From Phytoseiulus persimilis (lineage: Eukaryota; Arthropoda; Arachnida; Mesostigmata; Phytoseiidae), in NCBI GenBank assembly GCA_037576195.1, contig CM075103.1:19406001-19470000 (forward strand): a stretch of 64,000 bases of DNA. The letters are read 5' to 3'. The stretch's first letter is position 1; each line of letters starts with the position of its first letter. The position numbers and the translations under genes are program-made. Positions 31,201-40,853 of this stretch are shown one piece after another. Below the pieces are notes generated by a model, which had not been told where the DNA came from, ran no database searches, and worked only from the letters and a program-made list of their open reading frames with translations.

Positions 31201-32457
31201 TGTCCCCTGATGCTAGTGAGACGAAGCTGTGGCCCACTGAGCCGCGTTGAAAATTCTGGTCGAGGAGCCGAACAACACGATGCTGATGCTTATCAGGACT
31301 TCCAGAGTACCATGAAGTTCCATATGGCCATATGTGACACAAGATCCTCCTCGATCTTGAGTATGGGTCAGAACTCCTCGTTTATGAAAATCTATGTTCT
31401 CTGACATGGGTCAGGAAAATCTCCCATGGCCACTTTCGAACCACATGGTTCAGGTTGAGAATCACTGGTCAAGCCCTCTGACATATAGCAATCGCGGGTT
31501 CGATCCCCGGCCGACAACAAAAATTTCTTATGTGGTAAAAAGAGGATTTAATTTCTATCAGAATTAAATCTGAACCATCTTAAGACCCAAGCCCACCACC
31601 CGCAATGGGATTTGCGAGGCGATAGGGAGTGTTACTGAAGCAATACCGAAAGGTGATCCCAGGACACTTCTGAGGGCTGGCTGAGAGGTTCAGCCGGAAA
31701 ACAAAGAAGCCCTCTGACACAGGCCCTGCATGATGATCCCGCCTCATTGGCCATAAAACTCACAGACAATAACGACTTCACATCTGCATATCACCGATAG
31801 TTCGAGGAAAGCTCGGTCCCCAGAGAAGAGCTCACATTGCGGAAAATCCGCGAATAAACCGCTATCATTATTATTGTCGGCGTCTCGTCCCCTTGTGTTA
31901 TGCTGTAGCCACAATAACACAACTCGATTGCGGAGTCAGGTCGGGTGCCGATGAAGCCGCCGTGCCAGCTTTCGTCTCGAACGGCACTAAGGCTCGCCAC
32001 GTCACTCGCAGCTTTGGCGGGGAAGGGGGTTGAGGAAGGGGATGGGCTAGTATGGGGGTATTTTGGACTGGACAAATCCTGGACACGCTTCTGCTCTGCT
32101 CGCACCTACGTAACAGCCCTGATCATACCAACTAATTCGAGCAAAAATAGTTGATGAACTCGAGGCTTGGTATCCAAGAAGTTTATCTAATAGAGGCGGT
32201 ACGACATTTAAAAGGAGCGCGATTTCCAGCTTCAACCCATGTGGCAACAAATCAGCTTTGATTCAAAATTAGGAGAAAGCTCAAACAACCACCATCGGTA
32301 CCTACCACAACATTCCAAAAGATCAGTCATCTACTCTAGGGCAGAATTAAGAGATCTACGGTACCTCCTCTCAGTAAGCGTGGAGTACGTTTCGATATCG
32401 GTTCTGGCCGCGAAAGACGTCTCACTCCAAGCTCACACGTGATCGGCTCCACTCGAA
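28204..32457. other. Long intergenic region
   Basis: No supported protein gene. A 67-codon minus frame (30091-30294) begins with ATG and a basic stretch (MPRRGKRPMCGSKRLKKAG) but matches nothing. Near 28885-28930 an inverted repeat of TTGCTTGCTTG and CAAGCAAGCA could form a hairpin. A tRNA-like segment at 31446-31517 is listed separately. Confidence 0.35.
31446..31517 (+). ncRNA. tRNA-derived (SINE-like or pseudo-tRNA) segment
   Basis: A perfect RNA polymerase III B-box (GGTTCGATCC, 31498-31507) sits in a T-arm-like context, CGGG-loop-CCCG. About 50 bp upstream, TGGTTCAGGTTGAGAATCAC resembles an A-box. The acceptor stem does not pair well (GCCGACA at the 3' side has no clear partner) and no clean anticodon arm is visible. 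It is therefore more likely a tRNA-derived SINE head or a pseudo-tRNA than a working tRNA gene. Confidence 0.35.
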
Positions 32458-35189
32458 ATGGCTTGCGATTCCGTTTCGCCGATATTTATCGCTCTCGTAG
32501 CGTCCTTCTGTGCTGCCTCAGACTCATTGACCGAAAAGCGAGTTCACGAATCGAGGTATGACATCGGAAAAGCGGCGAGAGGAGATCACTGGAAGCTGGA
32601 GGGCAGCGCGGAGGTACTCACTCTTCCAATTTCATCGTGTTCGTAGATCAAACCGTCAGTGCGACCGAATGCGAAGACGGAATCGAGTTTGGCCGATTGG
32701 GGCCAAAAATTAGGCCGAATTCAGCGAGAGCCGAGCTGACCTGTTCGCGATTCCCCCTGTTTCATAACTTCATCCATTTCATAGGTGTCAGGCACCGGGT
32801 TTGACCTCGTATCGAAGAACGAAAAGTTCGGCGCGGTGTGGAACGAAGAACCCGTGGATTTTTCGAACTGGGAGTTCGAGTTGGATTTCGAAATCAGCCG
32901 CCGAGAACCGAATGGTGTTCATGCTGATGGGCTCGGATTTTTTTACGTCCGAGATCGGGAGTTCGGAAAGACTTTCGGAACCATTCCGGAATTCGTCGGG
33001 CTGGGCATCGTGTTCGACACTTTCCGTAACGGTGCGTTAACGAACACCCAGCTACCCTACCTCCAGGCTCATGTGCTGAACGGCAGTGTACCCCACTCGT
33101 GGGAACAAGACGGCATTCCGACGGCTTTGGTGAACCTCCACGCGCCCGCTGTCGACGACTTGAATTCGAGGCTGATAATGAAGTACCAGTGTGACAGTCT
33201 GGCAGTTACATTCAAATATCGAAGAGGTATTTGTATATAATCTCTAGCATACGTCCATACCCTTCATGAATGTTCTTCTGAGATGATCAGACAACGAATC
33301 CGGTTGGGCAAAAGAGGAGTTTCGGATACGGGACGTTCATCTCCCGAAAGGATACTACTTCGTATTGGGAGCATCCTGTGGCAAATACTGCAGCAATCAC
33401 AGAATTCTTGGTCTGAATGTGTACTCACTCGATGTTCCCGACCGCGATACCCTGAGCTTGCCCCTAGAGCAGTTGGCGGGCTCACTGCAAGGTAATCCGC
33501 TTCCCAAAAATCATTAACCTATTCGGGAACCGGAAGAGTCCGCCTAACGGGAATTGTGAGAGATGTTGTGCCAGATTCGTTCGCGTACGCTCCGTATGAC
33601 TCACATGAGATGTTTGGATGAATCAGAGTTTGGATTTCTTATCGCTGTTGGGTTCTCATCGCGGAACCTTCCCGAGTCGCCAGGCTTATCCAATCGAGCG
33701 TAGAGTAGTTTTTCAATTGCCCCTGTGCCACGCGGGTTCCGAGCACCGTGTGTGGTTAACGACGACCTATGCCACGTGCCGGAGCTCATGAAAAACAGAG
33801 CCGACCAAATGTTCGGTTGTTCCGGATTGGGCGGAGATTCTGACAAGCTGACGACCGGAGTGGACGAAAATAAGACAGGTTGTGGCTCCGGAGTGCAGCT
33901 ATTTTCACCGACACGGCGATTCCACAACTGATCTGTACAGGTTTCAGCTTCTTTTCGCAGACTCGATTTGTCCTTCGGTTCTTTCTGATCGACTACAACG
34001 ACTCCCTGCGCGCGACAACCTCGGAGGTCCTCAAGGAGAGTACGCGCGAGGAGATCTGAAAGAATCAACTTTCTCCAAACACCTCAGAATCATTTTGTGG
34101 GGCGTCAAACCCCTAGCGCAGTGAGGGAACGGTCCTGGCAGGGCGACCCGTGTTGGAAGGGCCGCACTTCGTCATCAGCCCCAAGGATTTCTCTCGGAAA
34201 TCAGATTCGAGCGGACCCGTTTCTGACCGACCCACGACCCAGGATCCCTCAAGACTTAGGAAACCACTGAGAATCATTCAGGAGCAACATCGATTCAGAA
34301 TATGATCCTAGTGAGGCATTCCGTACGAACGAACTTGATGCTCCGGAATGGGCATTATTCTCAATTCGGTCTCATCCGATGAAGTTAAATTGATCCTCCG
34401 TCACCCTCTGGTCCCGAGGGCGGATGGGGAGAACTCACCAGATTGGGGAATTTTGCAGCGGAGAATGGAAAATTAAAACACACTGATTGATACCCGGCTC
34501 CGGGAGGACACGGAGAAGTATCTTCCCTTGTACGGTTGTAATTCTAAGGTCGTCCAAATCTCTATTCCCAGATAATCAATACTTCCGATGGAACTCCTTG
34601 GACAAGAGGGAACTTTCGTCCGGGGCGATTGTTCTGGGTTACACCAGGGACGCACGACCTATTTACTTCGTGAGAGCCGTGGACCAGGGTCGAATCATCC
34701 CCGCTCTGTACATCCCGAGCATTGATGAGGAGAACCTTTTCGCTTTCGCGAACGCCGAGATCACAGCCGTCGGGAAGAAAGGCGCTGAGGTTAGTGCGCT
34801 CGCTCCGCCCAATTCTGATCCCAATTTTCGTCAGGGACCCACCTCTCAAACACCATCACGATGTTCTCCAGATTTTATCTCATCGTTACTCGCGGAGCAG
34901 TCATCTGCTCTGGCAACAGTATCCGACGCAGAGACTGGAATCGGTCGAGTTCAGAGAGAGGCTTGTAGCTGTCGGGTACTCTGACGAAGGAGATGTACTG
35001 AGCATATGCCGAAGTGAGCCTCCGGATGCCGAGAATCCTCCTGAGAGGTCGTTTTCATCCGGTCTGGGAGTTTTCAGTATATCCAGCGGCGTCTGCCGTT
35101 ACGTCAATCAAATCAATTCGACGAATTTCGAAGTGCGCACAACGTCACAGTTCTCAATGTCATTGACGCTTCCGATCGACGCATCCTGA
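32458..35189 (+). CDS. Secreted L-type lectin fused to a DM9 domain pair (5 exons)
   Basis: Exons are 32458-32613, 32785-33226, 33291-33491, 34572-34789 and 34872-35189. All phases agree (0, 1, 1, 0) and the product has 444 residues. Residues 1-22 form a signal peptide. Residues 40-265 are an L-type (ERGIC-53/VIP36-like) lectin domain: HWKLEGSAE, FGAVWNEEP, HADGLGFFYVRD (D100), FVGLGIVFDTFRNG (N134), LPKGYYFVLGASCG, and CSNHRILGL (H236), placing Asp, Asn and His where the family binds Ca2+ and mannose. Residues 267-345 are a DM9 repeat (SSGAIVLGYTRDARPIYFVR, then QGRIIPALYIPS), and the rest is a diverged second repeat (VAVGYSDEGDVLSICR, SISSGVCRY). DM9 proteins include mannose-binding lectins. 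There is no membrane anchor, so it is probably a secreted glycan-binding or recognition protein. Weak points: the 1,080-bp intron 3, which may hide another exon, and the exact C-terminus. Confidence 0.74.
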
Positions 35190-36585
35190 ACGTTTCATTG
35201 TGACATTCACCGATTGACCTCAACGCTCCATTGCAGCATTATGGTATTCTGGAATTTTCAAGAACCGATCCAGAGTTTTTGACATCGGACCCGAATCGAA
35301 TTCATTTTTCCCGGGCGAATCGAGTTCCGTTCCGGAAGCAGACATTTGTCAGCTGAATAACCCCGCCAGTCAGATGGCGGGAATGATCATATCTCATCGG
35401 TTTGATCGACTGCCTCTTCCCTTTCGATTGCATGAAGAACCCGCAGGTACACGATGAATCGCTGACAGTTGGGGCGCATCATTCTGAAGACGCTCACTAT
35501 GTACGGTTGGGCACCGCTGGACCGATTCCGACTGCTGGACTTGCACGTCATTCGATTGAAATACGATCAGACAAAAGGAGAGATTATTCTCGGATCTTCT
35601 GGACCGAACGACGAAAGATGTCGCCGACTCTCGATTAAGTGAACACCTGATTTAGTGAACATCCCCGTGGCCGGTGGAAGGTTCACCGAATCGAGACACG
35701 ACTGAAGGATACGGACACAATAGCCTCGAGTACAGGCACGAGTGCGTTCGCGGGAGAGGTGGTCACGTTTGTTTCAACTTCAAGTGGAAAACTGCCACCG
35801 TAGAAATATAATATTCCGATGCTAACGATCAGACATTTCACGGAATCGCCCGGCGGCACTGCACGACTTCATGCGCATGGGTGAATCCGCGCCGTCACGG
35901 AATCATATTGGCTGATCCGCATTGCTCCCGTCGCGCTTTCTCGGCCTCGATCAGGCGTCCGGGCGATGAATAATCCCATCTAGATTCAAGTCCATCCCGC
36001 TCCAGCCCACTCAGATTTCAGTGGTTGAGGAACGACGTTCTCCACTTCCTCCTGTTCCGTTCAACCTAGTGGGCTAAGCTTCTTTGACGAGATCGGATCC
36101 AGCGGTTTCTAGAGCTCCGATTCTGTTGTTGCGTCACGGATTGCCGACGAAGTTTCGTTCGCAACCCACACAACATGTTGACAAAAGATATCCGAGCACT
36201 TCACGCACCGTCTGAAAATTCCAGAGCTGGCGTGCTTCCAACGGATGTCTGTTCTTCTTGTTTCCGCAAGGAGTTTAAATCCAAAGGGAATCTGGCAGTG
36301 ACTTGCGTGATTTCAATTTGTGCAAAGTATCCTCACGGTAGAAAGTCGTTGGTGAATCATGTGTGCAAGCTCGCACACGATGTTCTTCCGTAGAATTTAC
36401 CCTTCGATGTGATAGAGTGGAAGGTGCGACAAGTTTCTTCTTCGGGCACGCCTCGTCTACGTCAGTGATCAATTATAGCGGAAGAGTTGACGCAAATATG
36501 TTGCTCGCAAAATGAAGGAAGAAGCGACAGCGCGAGGGGACGAGGTGTGATCACGGTCAGTGCGAGGCGGTTCGCGAGGCTGCAG
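35190..36585. other. Downstream of the lectin-DM9 gene: unassigned exon-like pieces
   Basis: An acceptor CTCCATTGCAG ends at 35236 and is followed by frames open to about 35356 (phase 0) or 35455 (phase 1). Another acceptor-like TGACAG ends at 35468 and is followed by a 57-codon frame reading GRIILKTLTMYGWAPLDRF to a stop at 35640. They could be extra 3' exons of the lectin-DM9 gene or a separate gene. I could not fix the frame, so no CDS is called. The rest, 35640-36585, shows nothing. Confidence 0.3.
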
Positions 36586-37080
36586 TCAACTGAATCCGAG
36601 CACCGAAACATCTTTCCTGCATGACTTTGGTTCTCCAGATATATCGTTACCGACGATCTGACGCATGACGAGTTTTTCCGACCTTCGCTCCTGTGAGGAT
36701 TCGGATTCCAAGGAAAGAGCGGAAACTTCTCGGAAACCACGAACGTTGTTCAATGAACGGTCATAATGTGCGATTCCACTCCTGAGCAGGATTCCATTTC
36801 GCTTGGAGAGACCTTGATACAAACATTTATGCCTCCGTCCGATTTCGGATTCATTATCGCATCCGTCGCGCTTATCCCTTCGAACCTGGAGATCATCAGT
36901 GCGCCGAGGAGGTCAGACCTTCTGAACTTACCCTTTTTGACCGCATTTTCCCTTTTTGGAGGGAATCTCTTGATCGCTGGAATTCCCGCAAGAGGGGGTA
37001 TCGATCCCTGTCTTCTTAGACAGTATGGACCACTCGCTCGCTGCATCAAATACGGTGACCTGGACCCCCGAATCGCGCAT
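36586..37080 (-). CDS. Possible orphan two-exon gene, 114 aa
   Basis: On the minus strand an ATG at 37080 opens exon 1 (36932-37080), which runs into a perfect GTAAGT donor in phase 2. A 150-bp intron ends in CTGCTCAG and exon 2 (36586-36781) continues in phase to a TGA. The product is hydrophilic and rich in Ser, Lys and Glu, with no signal peptide, membrane segment or recognisable domain. Exon 1 reads SEWSILSKKTGIDTPSCG and exon 2 reads SALSLESESSQERRSEKL. It lies antisense to a 226-codon plus-strand frame (36766-37446), so at most one of the two is likely real. I favour this one for its splice signals. Confidence 0.38.
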
Positions 37081-37446
37081 TTTCCGCTACTTGTTGGTGG
37101 TCACAGCCCTCCTGGAATCAAACCTCCCGAGAGCGGAGGTCAGCATCAGATTTGGTCGGAAATCTGTAGAGGACGCGGTCCACGGATAACTTCTAATCGC
37201 TGCAACAATAAAACTCCCGCATCTCTGGAGGAACCCGATATTTGGAAACTACCAGTTGCTCCAGCCCTCAGGCCGTCAGAAGCCAGCGAAAAGGTGCTGA
37301 AGATTCTTCTCAGTTACGATTGGGACGCTGAAAGGAAACACCACTCGCTTCTCCACCCAGCATTGCTTCTGCTTCGCTTCGGAGCGGCTCCCCATCCGCA
37401 GCGAACTCTCTCAGTGAAGGGCGCTGGACACCGACTCCAAACCTGA
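36766..37446 (+). CDS. Uncertain 226-aa ORF, antisense to the spliced candidate
   Basis: This is an ATG-initiated frame of 226 residues with two hydrophobic stretches (FIIASVALIPSNLEII and FLTAFSLFGGNLLIAGIPA) and a Pro/Arg-rich second half. I recognise no family and see no signal peptide at the start. By length it would appear by chance about once in ten windows of this size. It overlaps the minus-strand exons at 36586-37080, which have better splice signals, so I list it only for completeness. Confidence 0.2.
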   Translation: MCDSTPEQDSISLGETLIQTFMPPSDFGFIIASVALIPSNLEIISAPRRSDLLNLPFLTAFSLFGGNLLIAGIPARGGIDPCLLRQYGPLARCIKYGDLDPRIAHFPLLVGGHSPPGIKPPESGGQHQIWSEICRGRGPRITSNRCNNKTPASLEEPDIWKLPVAPALRPSEASEKVLKILLSYDWDAERKHHSLLHPALLLLRFGAAPHPQRTLSVKGAGHRLQT

Positions 37447-39103
37447 CTCACGCAAGAAGCCATTTGATTTGGATGTTTGACACACTGGCAGTCTGTATCG
37501 TTGTGAGCATCTCCATAAACGGCTCACACACTTCTAGCAGGCGCAACCGCAATGAAGCGTCACGGCTTCACAATGGCCATCAGTATCAGCAGGACCTCAA
37601 ACTCGTCAGTGAACGACTTCCTCTTTGTTGCGTTTGTTCTCGATTGACTGTCGTGGCAGCTAATTGAAGTGGATACCGGCGCTGGAAACTCGCGGGCAGC
37701 CGAACACAGAAGCCAGAGGGAGAGGGGGCTCCTTCAGGGGGCTGCTTCCCCGATCGAGTTCACTCTCCATGCTCCTCTAGTTCTTCCCGTTCTTCGCAGC
37801 TATCAGGGGCAGGGGACGATTCTCGTAACTTCTTTTGATACTCTGGCGGAAGACGCAACGATTCATCCTGGAAGACGTAAATAACACAACCAAAGTGTAT
37901 CGGTGCGATCACGGTTACTGAACAGCCTTGCTCGAACCCGACAACAACTCGCAACGACATCCGTTGCATTGAATCTTGATTGTCTTCTGTGCAAGGTATT
38001 TCGCCAGTATCATGGAACGCCACAAAACGATTCCCACGTCATCGCAGACAAGCTGCTTGACTTTTCTTCTCGCGCGGCGATATCTGACGGGCACTTTCAG
38101 AAACCCAGCAGGATCTCGGTGCCCTGACCGAGAGCAGAACCGCCAAGGAAGTCATTTTCGTCGATCGGTGGAGATCAAGTGGCAAAACTAACACAAGGAC
38201 ACTAGAGAGCATGGTTTACCCACCATCAGCGGAATCGGGGGAATCCCGGTGCTTTACAACGAACACCAGGATCATGAAATCCCTCTCTTGATTCACTCAG
38301 AAGCTTGCTCACGACGATGACTAGCGGAACAAATATTCGAAACAAATTCTCCGCTGCGTTCATTCTTGTTTCTCTTCCTCTCTCCCCCTCGGCGATGTGC
38401 CGTAAAATTCGGCCAAATGAGATGATTTCGTATGGGGCGGACGAAGTTCTGGCGGCATTAGTGTGCACTCGTTCCGAAAAGATGTGAATATCAGAAAGTG
38501 GGGCAGATTCTGACTATTTATCATCTGGAATGGACTTCACGCCCAGCCCACATGGGAGTGTTTTCCTCCGCCTCGCGGAGCTCTCGATTTCGACCCACCG
38601 CGTCTACCCGAGATCAGAGGCTCGCGTTTCGGGGAAGCAGAACTGCCACGCCCAAGTCCATAGAATTCCATTCGAGAAGGGCACCGGGAAGCCTAAAGGT
38701 GGAATGAAGATCAGAAACACGGAAATTCCGCGCTCATTAGAGAGGGTTCGATGTGTGAGATCCATTGATTGAGAACTCCGTCACGGAGCGCCGCCACCAT
38801 GAAGCTCGAGAACTCCCGATCCCAGACAACACGTTTTGATGCACGGATGCACGCACTTGCTGGCGCCGCGCGTGCACAAATGTTGACGCACCGAGGGACG
38901 TGCACCGAACTTCAGTGGGTATTTACAGTTGGTACAATTATCAACAACACGTTCTGACAGCGGGATTGGCAATCGCATGCCCGCCGCAATGGCATCTCAG
39001 AATCTTTCGACAGAGGTAAGAGCTGGGAGAGGGTCCAGTAAGGGCTTCGTATAGCTGAGTCCAGATAAATATAAACGAAGTGACAGCAGAAATTCACGGG
39101 AGT
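37447..39103. other. Intergenic region with a minus-strand exon candidate
   Basis: On the minus strand, CATTTTACGTCTTCCAG-like pyrimidine sequence forms a good acceptor ending at 37868. It is followed by an open frame (37760-37867) ending LEEHGE and a stop. A possible GTAACC donor lies 51 bp upstream at 37918. Two frames remain open across both pieces, so I do not call a CDS. On the plus strand, 38317-38487 encodes 56 residues with a signal-like stretch (FSAAFILVSLPLSPSA), possibly a small secreted peptide but within chance expectation. Confidence 0.3.
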
Positions 39104-39118
39104 CGATCTCGCTTGCAG
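39104..39118 (+). other. Putative 3' splice site in the 5'UTR of the second FAR gene
   Basis: GATCTCGCTTGCAG ends 12 bp before the ATG, matching base for base the block before the first FAR copy. Upstream of it the two copies are still alignable but more diverged. This is most simply a retained acceptor of a 5'UTR intron shared by both copies. Confidence 0.4.
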
Positions 39119-39130
39119 AGTGGCTTCAGA

Positions 39131-40630
39131 ATGGCCGGGTACGTCAGTGTACGCGAGTTCTACGCCGATAAGACCCTTTTCATAACGGGATGCACCGGAT
39201 GTGTCGGAAAAGTGTTGCTGGAGAAAATTCTCCGGTCGTGTCCCGAGGTGAGCGCCGTGTACGTTCTGTGTCGCCCGAAGCGAGGCGACACCCTCGAGCA
39301 GAGATTCCAAGAAATCTTCAAAAGTGCGCTCTTCAATAAGCTGCAGCGCGAGTCCCCGAACGTGTTCAGAAAAGTCAGGTATGTGAACGGGGACATGCTG
39401 CTCCCCGGGCTGGGACTCAGTGAGGAAGACCTCCGTGAGCTTCGGGACAACGTGAACATAGTCGTGCACTCGGCGGCGTCGGTCCGTTTCGACGCCCCGC
39501 TCCGAGATGCTGTGAACATGAACTTGCAAGCCACCAGGAAGCTGCTCGATATCTCGCGCACGTTCACTCACCTCGAGGTTTTCGTGCATGTATCCACCTG
39601 CTACGCGAACTGTGACAAAGAGATAGTCGAGGAACGGATCTACGAGAGCAAGTACGACAGTGAGAAAATCATGGAGATGACCGAGTGGCTAGACGACGAG
39701 GCTCTGGAGGCCGTTCAAGCGAAGCTCCTGGCAGACAAACCGAACACCTACACCTTTACGAAGCACCTCACGGAACTGATGGTCCAGCGATACAAGCAGA
39801 TGGTGCCGTTCTCCATCACCATCGTGAGACCGTCGATTGTAGTGGCTACGATGTCGGACCCCTTTCCCGGCTGGATTGACAATTTCAAGGGACCAAGTGG
39901 ATTGATTTGTGCAGGCGCCTGCGGACTCCTTCGGTCTGTCTATTCGGTTCGAACGAAGAGAGCCGATTTGATTCCCGTAGACGTGGTCGCGAAGACCATC
40001 ATAATCGCAGCTTGGCGCGCTGGAGTCTCCAAGTCGCAAGAGATCGAGGTCTACAATTGTGCGATGGGCGACCGAGCACCGATTTTTACCTGGGCCGACC
40101 TCGAGAACTGTCAGACAGCGCTGGTTAAGAAAGTCATCTTTAACAATGCCGTTCGGTACCCGTCGCTCATCCTCCGCAGCAACTGGACCATGCACAAGGC
40201 GTCCATGATCCTCGAGCATCTCCTACCGGCGTATGTTGGCGACAAGCTGTGCAAGGTCGTCGGCAAAGAGCCCCAGTTCATGAAAGTCTACGAGAAACTC
40301 GAGAGCATGCAGTCAGCACTGACATTTTTCATTACCCAAGAATGGACTTTCAAAACGGACAACCTGGAGCGTCTTTCGGGACTTCTGAGCGAAGAGGACC
40401 AGAAAGATTTCAACATAGACGTGAGCACGCTGGTATGGGAAGAGTTCTTGCTAGATTACGTTCGCGGACTCCGCGATTACGTCCTGAAGGAGACTCACAA
40501 GACCCCATCCACATGGTTCCAAAAACTCTACTTGTTCGAACAGTTCCAACGAGCCGCTCTGATTTTCGGCGTTTACAAAATGTTTGGAGTGGGAGAGTTT
40601 GTCGCCAGTGCCCTAGATACATATTTTTAG
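39131..40630 (+). CDS. Fatty acyl-CoA reductase, copy 2
   Basis: This 499-residue fatty acyl-CoA reductase is closely related to the copy at 5012-6511 along its whole length and in the same orientation, 33 kb away. It has the same landmarks: nucleotide-binding TGCTGCVGKVLLEK, HSAASVRFDAPLRDAVNMN, active-site YTFTKHLTEL (Y207, K211), IVRPSIVVA, FPGWIDNFKGPSG, and a C-terminal domain ending in RAALIFGVYKMFGVGEFV, a likely membrane segment. The frame extends 17 codons upstream only through a GTG, with no ATG, so MAGYVSV is the start. There is no coding intron and all catalytic residues are kept, so both copies look functional. The shared non-coding block before the ATG argues for DNA-level duplication rather than retroposition. 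Confidence 0.94.
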   Translation: MAGYVSVREFYADKTLFITGCTGCVGKVLLEKILRSCPEVSAVYVLCRPKRGDTLEQRFQEIFKSALFNKLQRESPNVFRKVRYVNGDMLLPGLGLSEEDLRELRDNVNIVVHSAASVRFDAPLRDAVNMNLQATRKLLDISRTFTHLEVFVHVSTCYANCDKEIVEERIYESKYDSEKIMEMTEWLDDEALEAVQAKLLADKPNTYTFTKHLTELMVQRYKQMVPFSITIVRPSIVVATMSDPFPGWIDNFKGPSGLICAGACGLLRSVYSVRTKRADLIPVDVVAKTIIIAAWRAGVSKSQEIEVYNCAMGDRAPIFTWADLENCQTALVKKVIFNNAVRYPSLILRSNWTMHKASMILEHLLPAYVGDKLCKVVGKEPQFMKVYEKLESMQSALTFFITQEWTFKTDNLERLSGLLSEEDQKDFNIDVSTLVWEEFLLDYVRGLRDYVLKETHKTPSTWFQKLYLFEQFQRAALIFGVYKMFGVGEFVASALDTYF

Positions 40631-40847
40631 AGAAAAATCAATTCCCCGGCTAGGGATTCTATAGTGATTGGTTTCAGTAGCCGCCACAGAACTTGATTCC
40701 CGACCATCGCATCCCGCTTTCGGCTTTTTATCGAGATTTTAGCCGAACCAATCCCGGCGATGTGCATGGGCTTAAACTGACGTCATTGTACAATGCAAGT
40801 GCTGATCAAAGGAATCTGCAACGTGTTGATAGAACAGGGACTATTCG

Positions 40848-40853
40848 AATAAA
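40848..40853 (+). terminator. Poly(A) signal of the second FAR gene
   Basis: AATAAA lies about 218 bp after the stop, inside a locally repeated GGGACTATTC...GGGACTATTC sequence (40838-40863). Confidence 0.5.
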
